Assembly: GCA_032164245.1 (NCBI GenBank)
Contig: JAVMKO010000004.1
Coordinates: forward strand, 36,495,626-36,559,625
Source of the DNA: Sternotherus odoratus
Taxonomy: Eukaryota; Chordata; Testudines; Kinosternidae
Length of the DNA stretch: 64,000 nt
Reading direction: 5' to 3'
Shown piece by piece: positions 12,428-24,183 of this stretch. Every line of letters starts with the position of its first letter. Position 1 is the stretch's first letter. Both the position numbers and the translations under genes were made by a program. The notes under the pieces were generated by a model, which made no database searches, was not told the DNA's origin, and saw only the letters and a program-made list of their open reading frames with translations.

Positions 12428-15400
12428 TAAATTGCTTAGTATTAGGGAAAAAAGAAGGGGGAAGGTAACATCCCTATGTTATGTTGTTAGGGGTGTTACC
12501 CTAGCTTTCACACTTCTTTAGTTCAACTATGGCTTGCATGCATCTGGTCTTTTTCAAAATGTATTCATAGCATGGGGAGGGAGAGAATCCCCAAAACCCA
12601 CAGCACAAATATTATTTAATATATATTCATTCCAAAGTAAAATAAAATATTTATACATTTTAAAAGGCTTGTTTACAAGTAAAACTAGATAAGCCAACAG
12701 AAACTATGTTTCAGAACAATCCTGCACTGGAAGGTTGATGGAGTAGATGTCCTAATAGATCTTTTCCATTTATAATTTCTATTTAAAAAAATAGTTTTCT
12801 GTTCTAATATTGTTCCAACTTGGCATCCAATACTCAGAGAGAACACTATAGCTTAGGATATATGGAACCTTCTAGTGGTTCACACCAGATCTGGTAGATA
12901 GTCACTTTGAGTGGTTACCATTTAATAGCTATTCATTGACATATCTAAATGGAGTGAGTAGGCCCAGCAAAGTTTCTAGCCAACAGATAGCCTCATCACA
13001 AAAGCCACAATTACAACTGACACTAGAGTTTAATGTAAAAAACATATTCACAATAACAGGAGCCCTGATTTATACACTAAACAATACTCTTCAGATCCAA
13101 AATACAAATTTATGGAATCACAAAAAAGTTGTAATCCATGACCCTTAAATCATACTTGATAATTATTGCAGCTCAATACAAAAGTACAAAACTCAACTGA
13201 GTGGCCCATATCTAAAGAGGTTCCTGACCATTACGACTCAAGATATTTTTTTTCGGGAAAAAAGGTGATGGGAAGCTGACTAAAAGAAAACCTGTGGGAA
13301 AAATAAAAATGAAAGCTTGAAGTAATCAACTGTTTAAAAGGGGGGGGGGAAAGAAACAGAAAAAAGCTAAGATGTCTCCCAACAAGATAATTAGAGCAGT
13401 GCATTTCCAGGAATTACCTAACATATACTTGATACACTCAACCAAAATAATTAAATTCCTTTTTTCTCCATCTCAGCATGATATTGGCAAACAGTACCAA
13501 CTCACAGATCCACCCATTCACCTACAGGAGACCAGTTCTTTCAGAATCCATTTAAACTGTATGATGTGTAATGGTATTGAATAACCTCCTGGACAGCAGA
13601 AGAATTTGTGAGCCAGATAAGAGAACTATATTATTACTGTTTAATGTATCCCCTCACAAACTGCTACAGACCTTTGGATTTCTTGCAGTTCCTTGTAATT
13701 TTTCAAAGGAAAATTCATCTTTTGTGAAGATGTCCGGCTGCACATCTTGAAGATGCCTTCCCACACTCGCTCAGTTCCTTGTCTTTCAGTGACAAACCAA
13801 TTACCACAAACAAGTGTATTTATTATATGCCATGTTTAGTTCAAGTTATTTTGTCTGTCACTGTTCCCTCTCAAGATTATTGTTTAACAAATTCAGACTT
13901 CCCTTATCCTTTGCATTAAAGCTCTAGACAATCTGCCTAGGGCTAGTGGCATTAGGAAAGATCTTTTCCTGTGCTGCTAAGACATGGAAAGCATCTTCGG
14001 AGTGCTAGCATAATTTCCGGTCTCTAATTAACATCCAGAAATTTACTATTCAGCTAATATTATTTTGAGGGCACTGTGGTAGGAAACTGAGATATGTGCA
14101 TTGCTCCTGGATACAAGAAACAATAACAAAAATAAGTTTAAGTCTTCCAAGTGAAGCCATACTTTTAACAAAAACAGAGCCTCAAGACACTGACCTCTGC
14201 CTCTGTGTTGCAGTTTTTGTTTGTTTTTAAACGCTATCAGCTGCTTAACACTTGCCAACTTTCTCTCTCATTGTTGAAAAAAAATATACAGGCTAGCCTG
14301 CAACCGCTTTTGTTCTGGTGTCTCTTAAAACCACTCCAATCAGAAAAATACTTGGCTGGATCAGTTTTCCCCCTGCACAAAGCTGGCATTTCAGCATTCT
14401 CAACTACACAAACACTTCTCTCAGTTGGGCAGTGGGAGTGGGAAATGTGCACATACTCCAGGTTTTCCACAGTATTGTTTCCACTCAGTTTCAGCACAAT
14501 GTCTTTCCTCTTGCTTATATTTAATCCCTCTTGTGAAATTTCTCCTTGCTTAAAGTCCAGTCTCCCTTCATTCCCTTCAAAATCCAAGAAACATTCAGCA
14601 ATACATTGCCTAGTGTTATTTTACTTTGGTCCTTTTACATATTCACCAAGGAAAAGCTGGATTACCTAGCTATATGCCTATGAAGCACCCATCACTTCAG
14701 TATCTTAATGCCTCACCTATACTGTATGAATTTATTCTTAGAACAAACTTCCACTCAGTTTCAAAGAAAATTGGTGCCTTACTCCCTTAGGCTCCTATGA
14801 AAATCCCAGTTCAAGATCATGCATGCAACATACAGCAGAGCTGGAACTGAACCAAGATCTCAGGTTCCAGTTGCCCCTAGGGATCCTAATCCAAACACCC
14901 ATCTTTACAAGCTTGCTCAGAAAAAGCTACCTACAGTTCCATGAGTACTATGCAAAGAAGGAAAGAACCTTCAGTGATATGTAAGGCAACATTTAGAGCA
15001 CCCGTGTAGAATATACCACCATTTTAAGTCTTGATTTTTTTCCAGATAAGATTTTCTATCACAGGGAGCAAAGTAATATAATCTTCTCTGACCTAGTTAT
15101 TTCTTAAATCTGCAAAGCTCAGAAAGCACTCTCTCTCTCTTAGGGAGAAACTTTAGATTAGAGCTCTGAATTTTATTTAAATTAGATTAAATAAATTTGT
15201 TATACTATATTAAATAAATACCAATTAATTACTCAAAAATTTTTATTGAAAACTGGCAACCATGTCCTAGACATGACATTTATTGCCTAAGTATTTCTCC
15301 TTAATAAATAGCTTTCAGCAGAAAACACTAAAGCAAGGAATACTAGTTTTAAATTTATTTTAGAAACTACATGAAATATGTATTTGGGAATCATAATTTA

Positions 15401-16440
15401 AAGGGTTTTATTTAGTAATGAACTCTGGAGGGGCTAATTTAATCTGTTTCCCACCAGAGTTGTTGAGCCTTGATTTACACTGTCTCTATGATTTTTTTGT
15501 TTATTATTTGGGCCTGATCTTCCAAAGACACACGCTTAATTTTAATCACACAAGTAGTCCCATTCACTTCAACAGGACTGCTTACATAGAGTAAAATTAC
15601 CCACATGTATAAGATTTTTCAGATTAAAGTTGTAGTGATTTTTTAAATGCACATGGTCATAATTTCTAAGCATTCATAGAATATTAAAACATATGGGGAC
15701 ATAATTCTTAACTGATGTAAGCGGACGTCTTTCCACTGATTTCAATCTGTACCAATTTATACCAGCGAAGAATCTGGCCCACAATGCTTTGTGCAAAGCT
15801 ACTTGCAATATATTGCATAAATACTACCACCACTTCTGTAAGCTCAAATATAAAACTTAACCAAAAAATAAAATAAAAAAACAAGTCAAGCAGAGTTGAC
15901 CAAATACTAAATCAAATGAAGTAATTTTACAACTTTCCCTGAATATGAGCCAGGGAAAGGAGATTTTGCACAACTTCAGGGGGAACAGGCTGAAGTTACA
16001 GACCACTAGCCAGGACTGCCCTCCACAGCCTGCAATAGAATACAAAATTTCTGAATCTCACAATTCTTCTGCTGAATCTCATCCCCATCCGGAGCTGCAT
16101 CACAGAGGATGACAATGTATTATAGCTATAAATTACTCCATTAGCTCAAGTGGCCGAAATCTGTGCAGTGGACCTAACGGTTCCAACCTTGCTAACAAAC
16201 CACATATGACAAAACTATATGACATTGCATCATCATCTTCATGAACCCATATGATGCAAGTTACTTAAAACAAACTTTTCACAGGCTGCTCACTATTGAT
16301 GGGTTCCTCATTTTCTGGGTTTCGGATTTGCAAAAGTGCTGAACAATCACAGTTGCTACTGAACTCAATGGACCTGTGCTTTGAACAATAAAGGGCTTTG
16401 AAAAATCAGATCTCAGGCATCTCAGACTGGGCATCCAAAA
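12428..16440. other. Non-coding DNA with small old repeat remnants
   Basis: No gene. At 15508-15625 a 'gggcctgatctt...cccattcacttcaac' pattern, and at 15695-15785 'ccactgatttcaatctgtac...atctggccc', match the short palindromic amniote repeats also seen near 19.7, 35.1, 50.0, 50.7 and 61.1 kb. At about 14820-14890 there may be an antisense MIR-like scrap. A G-run lies at 13340-13349. Open frames on both strands at 14205-14669 lack any domain. Confidence 0.45.
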
Positions 16441-16444
16441 CCAG

Positions 16445-16600
16445 TGGACACTTTTGACCCTGATCTCTCTCTGCCTCAGTTCCCCATCTGTAAGATAAGA
16501 ATAATATCTCATCTCACAGGGGCAAAGTGGACGGAGGCAATAAGATACATTAACTAAAATTTGTGAAGCACTCAGAGGTTGATGAACAGTACTATCGAAC
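16445..16600 (+). repeat. MIR-like SINE
   Basis: The string 'tgcctcagttccccatctgt' followed by a purine-rich 'aagataagaataat', 'ctcacaggggc' and 'tgtgaagcactcagag' matches the core and 3' half of MIR-type tRNA-derived SINEs in order and spacing. It is strongly diverged, as expected for an old amniote insertion. Confidence 0.75.
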
Positions 16601-16835
16601 AGTCCATGAGGACATTAATAATTCCATCTTCAGAACAGGATTAACATAGCATGCAGTGAAAAAGGCCTATGGCCACACTGTGACATTCTGTACCGTGGGG
16701 TGTGCCCTACAACTCTCATATTTCTCATCTGCATATACTTGTGATATTACATAGAAAGTATGTCATGTGAGGTCTCAGGGAAAGATTATTACCGGCTGAA
16801 AGTCACTGTTCTATCTAAATATGTATATATTTAGT

Positions 16836-17111
16836 AAGACTCAGAAAGGTAGCCGTGTTAGTCTGGAATAGCAGAGGTAACAAAGAGTCCCGTGGCACCT
16901 TAAAGGCTAACTAAAGTATTGAAGCATAAGCTTTTGTGGGCTAATACCCACTTCGTCAGATGCAAGCAGTGGCACTGCCTGCATCCGACGAAGTGGGTAT
17001 TAGCCCACAAATGTCCACTGCTTACATCCGACGAAGTGGGTATTAGCCCACGAAAGCTTACACTTCAATACTTTAGTTAGTCTTTAAGGTGCCACAGGAC
17101 TCTTTGTTACC
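16836..17111. mobile_element. Long palindromic interspersed element with 14-bp target duplication
   Basis: Two 83-bp arms (16875-16957 and 17030-17112) are near-perfect inverted copies around a 72-nt loop. The loop holds a third, partial arm copy at about 16985-17009. The left arm has an extra outer part (16840-16874, 'tagccgtgttagtctgg') that the right arm lacks. Flanks are 'tgtatatatttagt' (16822-16835) and 'tgtatatattcagt' (17112-17125), 13 of 14 identical. The related LTR at 46.7 kb has this stretch only once and uninterrupted, which supports a real insertion with target duplication. I recognise the arm as a high-copy repeat in turtles and crocodilians but will not assert a family name. 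A half copy lies at 53292-53392. Confidence 0.85.
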
Positions 17112-17386
17112 TGTATATATTCAGTGTATATGAAGTTATGAGAATTGTGTTGTATGGCTGTCACTAAAACATGCTGTATGTTGGAGAATCAGCCAGATAT
17201 TATCTCCCAAGAGGCAACAGCAAAGAAAGTAGCCAATGTCAAAAAACCCATCAAGAGTCATTGTCCAGCAAGGGAACTACAATTCAATGGCTCACCAGGG
17301 GAATTGTTCAATTTTACCTGGGGACTCAGCAATGCCTACCAGACTTGCCTGGACTTCTGTGTTCCCCAAGCACATGGGACTGAGGG

Positions 17387-17393
17387 TATAAAA
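17387..17393 (+). promoter_or_regulatory. TATA-like box of LTR copy 1
   Basis: 'TATAAAA' preceded by GC-containing sequence, about 700 bp into the LTR once the inserted palindrome is removed. This is a plausible U3 promoter. Activity today is unknown, since the LTR is truncated. Confidence 0.4.
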
Positions 17394-17575
17394 CAGAAGA
17401 GAGCAGGCTCACACTTGGCTTTTCTCCTGCCCCATATATGCTGCCAGCAACTAAGACACTCAGAAGAAAACTGAAGATCCGACAGAGGAGACTGACCCAG
17501 ATTTAAGGGACAAATCTGCATCCTAAGGTCTGCAATATCCAGTGGGGTGAGAAAAACTGCTTAATCTAGTTGTTG

Positions 17576-18415
17576 CCAAGTGTTCCTGTCTCCAACATTC
17601 AGATGCCCAGCTTCCCATGGGGTCCAAATCACAAATAAACCCGTTTTACCCTGTATAAAGTGCATACAAGATAAACTCATAAACTGTGGGTTCATTAACA
17701 AAGTTAATAATAAGTAAAAAGTGATTTTATTAAATACAAAAAGTAGGATTTAAGTGGTTCCAAGTAATAAAAGATAGAACAAAGTAATTTACCAAACAAA
17801 ATAAAATAAAATATGCAAGTCTATGCCTAATACAGGAAGAAAACTGAATGTAGATACAATCTCACACTCCGAGATATTTCAATAAGCTTCTATCACAGAC
17901 TGGATGCCTTCCTAGTCTAAGCACAATTCTTTCCCCAGCCCTTGGTTCCAGTTCAGGTGGTAGCTAGGTGATTTTTCATGACTACCTCCTTTTGTTCTGT
18001 TCCACCTCCTTATATATCTTTTGCACAAGGTGGGACTCCTTTGTCCCTCTCTGGGTTCCCACCCCTCCTTTTAAATAGAAAAGCATCAGGTTTAAGATGG
18101 ATGTAGGTACCAGTTGATATGATCACATGTCCTGTGAGACCTCCCCAAGCCTTCATTCCTCCCAGCCTGACTCACAGGAAGGTCTGCAAGCATCAGAGCC
18201 ATCCAGTCAGTTGTCCTGGTTGATGGGAGCCATCAAGATTCCAAACAACCATTAATGGCCCCCACTTTGCATAATTACAATAGGCCCTCAGAATTATATT
18301 TCATATTTTTAGTTTCAGATATAATTGTGATACATTTATACAAATAGGATGACCACACTCAGTAGATTATAAACTTTGTAATTATACTTTACAAGAGACC
18401 TTTTGCATGAGACAT
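17576..18415 (-). repeat. Interspersed repeat (possible LTR), related in part to 19171-19428
   Basis: It begins with 'gtgttcctgtctccaac' and 'cagatgccc', which recur inverted at 19206-19246. It goes on through 'ttttaccctgtataaagt', 'aaaaagtgattttattaa' and 'aagtctatgcctaatac', a series I recognise from a high-copy turtle repeat. On the minus strand it contains an AATAAA, so it may be an LTR on that strand. The left end abuts truncated LTR copy 1 and the right end meets the GC-rich element at about 18420. Confidence 0.6.
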
Positions 18416-18419
18416 ATTA

Positions 18420-19115
18420 TAGCGCAATAAAGCCTCCCAGAGCGCACTACCTTACCCTCCATCCACACTGGCAAAACACGTAGAGCGCTCTGGCTCCTGA
18501 CTGGAGCGCACCTGATACTCCACCTCCCCAAGAGGATTAACAGCTGTTGTGTATTGGGTGAGATGCTTCAGGGTCAGTGTGGATGACGAGTTAAGTTACT
18601 GTGCTCTGATTGACCTTGAGCATCGCCCCATAATCCCCTTAAGTCAAGTGGTAACTCTTCCATTTGTTGTAAAATTGCTGCAGGAATGCAGAAGTGCCTT
18701 TTCAAAGCTCCATTTCAGACAGCTGCTGATTATCTGCTCCCACAACAAAGCAAACAAAGAAAACATTTACTGAGTGAGTGAGTGAGAGAGAGGCAGGGGG
18801 GTCTGAACTTACAAGATAGCGTGCTGACACTTTCAGCACTCCAAAAGCCCATTCTCTCCCCCCCCCCCCCACATACACACAACACACTCCACCCAACCCC
18901 CTCATTTAAAAAGCTCGTTGCAGCCATTTAAATGCTGGGATAGCTGCCCATAATGCACCACTTCCAATGCCGCTGCAACTGCCACAAATATGGCCACGTC
19001 AGTGCACTTGCAGCCGTCAGTGTGGACAGACTGGATCATTTTCCCTGGTGCGCTCTCCAAAGGCTGGCTTAACCCAAAGCGTTCTACAGCTGCAAGTTTA
19101 GCAAAGCCCTTAAAA
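18420..19115. mobile_element. Non-autonomous DNA transposon, about 0.7 kb (turtle-type)
   Basis: A GC-richer block whose landmarks are 'agagcgctctggctcctgac' near the left, a (gagt) run at 18771-18790, a C-run at 18859-18870, then 'gctgggatagctgcccataa' and, at the right end, 'ttctacagctgcaagt'. I recognise this order from a repeated element in turtle genomes. There is no long open frame, which fits a non-autonomous element. Clear terminal inverted repeats cannot be drawn by eye, so the superfamily (hAT-like or Harbinger-like) is left open and the ends are approximate. Confidence 0.6.
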
Positions 19116-19170
19116 TCACTACTGGTATCTCAAAGCAATCAGCTGTGCACAGATCCTGCTGACTCACCAC

Positions 19171-19428
19171 TGTGACAGGTTGGATCACAGAAGCCCCACT
19201 GGCAGTAGGGCATCTGATTGTTGGATACAGGAACACTTCTTAAGCTGTTATCATTTAAGCCTACAGCTGTTGGAGGACGTGTGTCAGACCTGGTCTGGGC
19301 TTGCAGCAGGCTAGCGGGTCTGGTTCAAACCAGGCAGGGCACTAAAATCCCAAGCTGCCAGAGGGAAAATGGGCTCAGGCACATCAGTTGGCAGTCTTCA
19401 GGTGGTTTCTGTGATCTAGCCCGTCAAA
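19171..19428 (-). mobile_element. 258-bp element with imperfect terminal inverted repeats
   Basis: The left end 'tgtgacaggttggatcacag' (19171-19190, extending to 19197) pairs with the inverted right end at 19404-19428 (20 of 25 positions). The 8 bases outside each end are 'ctcaccac' and 'ctctccat', 6 of 8 alike, which may be a decayed 8-bp target duplication. The interior shares an inverted segment with 17578-17612. Short length, TIRs and absence of coding sequence fit a MITE. An LTR fragment rearrangement is the alternative because the related 17.6-kb repeat is longer. Confidence 0.6.
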
Positions 19429-21714
19429 CTCTCCATAACCAAGCAACTCACAAAGACTATCTGCAAAGCAGGGAGTGTATGCAGAGATATTTTCCAACAT
19501 GGAAGGTTGATCTGACCAGTCCTTGAAAATATCAACCTGGTATCCAGTTTCCTTATTCGGCACTGCTATAGTTTTTGCATCACTGAATACTATATAAGTT
19601 GTATAAAGCCTTGGGCTCTTCATAAGTATATTATTTGAATATAACTAAAAAGCTGTTGAGTCAGACATACAGAGAGTGCTGTACACTCCACCGAGATCAA
19701 TGGAATTACTCCAGATTTACATTTACTCCATCAAATACAATGAAACCTGCATTAGCTGTCCAGTAGGCAGCCATTTTAAAGAATCTTCCTGAGAGTTCCA
19801 GTGCAATTTTTACCTTAAATAATGTTAAAGACCTTCTCAACTAGGAAACCAGCTTCCAACTGTCCCTTGAGACACAATACTTTTAAAGAGTTTTTTTAAA
19901 ATGAATAATGGTGTATATTAGGCTGTTGCTTACGTTAAAGGAAATCATTCTGTTCTTAGACAACTTCATTAATGGGATCTTATATGAAAGGTAAATTATA
20001 TGCGGATATTTTTCTCCAGGGTGGTTTATTATTAAGAATAAATGTTTGTAAACTAGAGCTTTTACCATAGTAACAGATTATGGTCCTTTTGCATATTTAT
20101 ACTGAAAGGTCAAGACTGAATCCTGTTTGGGACAGAAGTCATACTAAGTATAACTATATTCCCAGAGTACATACATTTTTGGTACACTGTTCATATCTTG
20201 GGAAGCAGTCATCAGTTAAGGGTGCATTAATCTCCACATCTCCACCCAATTAATGAAAAAATATCTTGTGGTGCAAAATAAAAACAAGTGCGTCAGTGAA
20301 GGTATAAACATGGCAAGAGCAGGAAATGAATCATGGGAATGAACAGACACACCAATATACTTGCTTCAGAGATGTTATAAAGAATCCAAGCAACGAGAGA
20401 AGAGGAATGTTTAAAATTTAGGTTTGAAATTGGCTACATGATGCTTTATGGAGGTACAGAAAGCATGGGGCCAGGGCTATGCCCATTGTTTAAATGTAAC
20501 TGCACAATGCTTTTGATTCAAAGTTCTTTTTTTCTATAGCTCAATAACTACCCAGAAGTCAGCCCAGAAATGATGATACCTCACAATTAGAATACTTTTA
20601 ACTCCATCAGTTTCAATCTTGAAGACCGGAAATGGGAAAGCTATATGAAATGAGTGATATGGATGCATTTCATGTGTAAATGTTGCAGTAGGTTTCTCAA
20701 AATATTTAAACAAGTAGCAAAATAAATCTCTGAAGTAGAAAGCTAAGAAACATTCACATATGTGTTTTACTTACCCTGACCACTGTGGTAGGTTAGTTAT
20801 TCTCTTACTTATGAAGTGGAACAAAAATCAGGAAAGAACATCACTGAAAACTATCTGTATGGCTGTTAAATGTATTTATTTATTTTTGTATTGTTCCCTG
20901 AGACAATATTTTTAAAAAGCAAAAAAAAAAATTTTTCAAAAAAAGACTGTTTATTAGGCTGTTGTCTATGAACAGAATGACTTCATGTAACATTGACTGG
21001 CAGTGGAGCTAAGCACCGGCTACATTTTTTCCCATGAGTCAGTGCCTATGCTTCGGGCCTTGGACTTTATGGAGGGCAATGAGCACCAACATCTACAATT
21101 TCCTGAAGCAATCCCATTAGAACATCACAAAAGAGGAGAGTCAGTATAACTCCAGAACCTCCACAAATCATTTTTTACAAAGTTAGACAATTAGAACTTG
21201 ATCCGTCTTCCATTTAAGTCATTGGGAAACACCTCATTAACATGAACGGGATAGGATCAAACCCTTAGACTTTCCAAAGTCAAACAAATTATGAGAAAGG
21301 GGCTACTAAGATGGGATGAAATGCCTTCAAATTAATATTTAACATTTTTTTAAACTCCTAGATATCCAGGTGTAGATGGGGAGCTTGAGGCTAATAAACA
21401 CATAAATAAATAAATAATATATATTGATAGATGACTGTCAGAAGTACTACTCATTTCCACCATGATCTCCATTTTTCACAGTGAATTTTTATTTTATCAT
21501 CACTACTTGATGGATTATCCAATTGTTCCATGACAACACTGGAACCCGGCAAAATAAACCCAAATATGTCAGTAACTGACATGGCATAAACACCTGAGCA
21601 CTCCCTTGCTGGCTAACTTTTTTTAAAAAAGTCTGCTTTACATATCAGAAGGCAGAGACACATTTCCCCTAACATGATTATTTGTTTTAAATGGTTTTGG
21701 TTTTCAATAATGTT
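19429..21714. other. Non-coding AT-rich DNA
   Basis: No gene. At about 19685-19740 the 'caatggaattactccagatt' stretch matches the short palindromic amniote repeats. A-runs occur near 20920-20945 and an (aaat) run at about 21398-21412. Otherwise nothing recognisable. Confidence 0.45.
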
Positions 21715-22014
21715 TGCTGTTATTTATGGGGAAACAGCCTTTCCCCCTCCAGGAGAGAGATCTTTTGAGGCAGCAAGGCAGAGTTAGAAAGTATTTCCTA
21801 ATATTTAACCTAACTATAAGAATATTTAAATACAGGGATAAGTTACCAAGGGAAATTGTGAAATTGCCATCCTTGGACGTTTTTAAAAACACAGTTGTTA
21901 GATACCTATGGCAGGGGTGGTCCCAGTATATTTGGTCCCGCCTTAACACAGAGGGATGGAGGGGAAAAAAAGGATGGACCCGAGGCCTTTCCAGCCCTAC
22001 ATTTCTATGATTGT
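21715..22014 (+). mobile_element. CR1 LINE 3' end fragment
   Basis: The order 'taccaagggaaattgtgaaa', 'gccatccttgga', 'ggcaggggtggtccc', 'ttggtcccgcctt', 'ggcctttccagccctac' and 'atttctatgattg' is the diagnostic 3' end of CR1, finishing in the family's short 'TCTATGATT'-type tail. Only the last 300 bp remain, the usual 5' truncation for CR1. Confidence 0.9.
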
Positions 22015-22326
22015 TTGATTATGTTCAGTGACCCTAAGGTGGAACATGTTGCTCTCCACTTTATTTAACCATTGTGTGCTGACATAACTCCAACAGGGTA
22101 TCAGTGATAGGAAAAGCACTAACTGACTAGATCTGCTAGATACTTAAACATCCAAAAGTTAAAATGGCTCTCTGCACATCCTGGGGCTACAGAGTTAGAA
22201 CAGGTTCTCTGGAGAGATTTTCCTCAGGCAGTATCCCTCATGATATTCTGGAACAACTAAAGATGGTTTCTGCAAGAACCAAGTAGTACAAAGCCATGAA
22301 AACAGAAAGTAGTGAATGAAAATAAT

Positions 22327-22365
22327 AATCATAGAAATGTAGGACTGAAATAGGTCAGACTATTT
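22327..22365 (-). mobile_element. Tiny CR1 3' tail fragment
   Basis: 'aatcatagaaatgtaggact' is the reverse complement of the CR1 tail. It lies 310 bp from the plus-strand CR1 end, so the two tails face each other. The fragment is about 40 bp and very short even for CR1. Confidence 0.65.
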
Positions 22366-24183
22366 TGAACTGCCAAAAAATAGGCTGATATGACATTATA
22401 GTGATTGGAGAGCGGTAGGGGGAACTAGATCTATAACCATTTGTCTTCTGCTGCAGGGGGCACACCTTCATTCCTCTTTCCTTGTATATTCTAATTTCAT
22501 CCTTCATTTGCGTTAGCCCCTTTTAATTTTAAGGCAGCTACTCATTTAATGAGACAGGATAACATCAAAAAATTGTACCAGCATCAAAAGCAACCACTTC
22601 TGTAATTGTTGCTGTGCTTCACTGCAGGCAACTAAACCTGCCTCTTACCACACTCACACTCTTGCAACCAAACCGGCAGCTGTTCTCCCACATTCAAACC
22701 TAATAAAATGAATACAGAAATATACCTAGAAAACATTTTTCACACAATGTCAACTTTTTTCACAAGTAAAGTTCAATAGAGCTTTTAAATGTGTTCCATT
22801 CCAATAGCTATTTATTCTTTTTTCTTTTTCTTTTTTTTCTTTTTTTGCCTGTGATGGTAACAGGGAAATCATAACAGCACATACCACTCAATTTTAAAAT
22901 TTAAAGTGGCATGCATGCTTTTTAGATCAGAAACTCCATAAAAATACTCACTAAGCCAAATACTGACCTGATTTAAACCCCATGCAACCCCCCAGTGAAA
23001 TCAAAAGGCATTGAGTCTTTTTATAACTGCTGCAAGACATACCTGGCTGTTTGAGAATGGTAAGTGGCCTCTTTCTCTGAAATCCAAAACATACTGTGCC
23101 ATAACTATAAAAATGCTGCCTGGCACATCACCAGAATATACTAACATTTTCTAGTTCTCTCCTATTAACCAAAATGTTTCCTTAAGAGATATTTGTTCCC
23201 ATCCATTGAACACCATTGACACTCAGTTTTCTACTCTGCTGTTCTGCAACTTTAATTTGATCTGAAAAGAGGAGGTGAAATATTTGCTACTAAAAGATTT
23301 CACCTAAAATAAAATCATATGTTTCCCCCCATTGCTCATATTCATGTATGGTGCATTAAAATTCAGTCCCGCAAGTGTTCATTATTCAGGCATTTAATCA
23401 TATGGAAAATGTGGTAATTTAATTAAAACAAGCAACATAGGTTAGCCATCCCTAGGGATACAAACCAAGGGAAAATGATCTAATCCATCAGGTTTCCATT
23501 TTAAAAATGTATTAATAGTAGACCACAAGCCCTCAGCAAAAAAATGCTATTCATTTACAAAGCAGTAATCCAACGCTGAAACAATTTTATTGTAGGAAGC
23601 CAAAATGTACACTGCTCTGTCTCAGTGTCTGCAGCTAGTGCTTGTCAGAACATAATGTGACCTAGCAAAGATCTTCTATATATAGTTCAGTAAAGGTTGC
23701 ATTCTTTTACTAGAGACACACACACATACATTACTGTGTTTTCTCAGTGCAGACATGCATTGATTTTAAGGATGGTACTTTTCAATGAAATCCTGTTTGT
23801 GGATAGGAAACACTACTAGAGAATTTTCAGTCATCAGTTTTGGAGTTTACTAAGTTTACTCTTTCCAAATCTTATGTCTGCCACCCCCTCACATTTAAAA
23901 TGATTTATTAGTACTGTGATTATTATTTTTTTATGGGGATGAGGGGAAAAGATTCTCATGTACTCAAATGGTTTTGCATTTCCTCCAAGTTCTCCACTAA
24001 ACCAGCATTCAGCTTTTACACTTCTCAAAATGGCAGCTTCTACTGTTTAATTGAAAAGTCCTTTTTCCGGTTCACAAAACCCCAAAGCCACAGTGCTAGT
24101 TCCAAAACTAGAAACACGTCCTCTATTATTAGAAATTACATAAGCAATCTTTGCAAGAAAATGTCTATTACATATCAGTGTAC
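22366..24183. other. Non-coding AT-rich DNA
   Basis: No gene. A pyrimidine/T-rich run lies at 22817-22847 and runs straight into the 22-bp word at 22849-22870 shared with 7296-7317. The last 8 bases (24176-24183) are the target duplication of the next element. Confidence 0.5.

Larger units (their letters stand above)
16679..17575 (+). mobile_element. Endogenous retrovirus-type LTR, split and truncated (copy 1)
   Basis: This region aligns by eye with 46597-47395: a 'tgtgac/tgtgag' start, 'gtgatattacata', 'gaagttatgaga', 'ttgtatgg' and finally 'gagaaaaactgctt'. It also has a TATA-like box at 17387-17393, as an LTR promoter would. It is interrupted at 16836-17111 by a palindromic element and stops near 17575, where a different repeat begins, so the 3' part of the LTR is missing. 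No gag, pol or env sequence is attached. The LTR class is inferred from the more complete copy at 46.6 kb. Confidence 0.6.

Noticed and set aside
13650..13826. Minus-strand open stretch of about 57 codons that reads smoothly
   Set aside because: No acceptor or donor at plausible positions and no recognised domain; too short to claim as a host exon.
14205..14669. Open frame of 154 codons on plus, overlapped by 116 codons on minus
   Set aside because: No domain, no splice signals, composition like translated AT-rich intron. A frame of this length is expected about once by chance in a window of this size.
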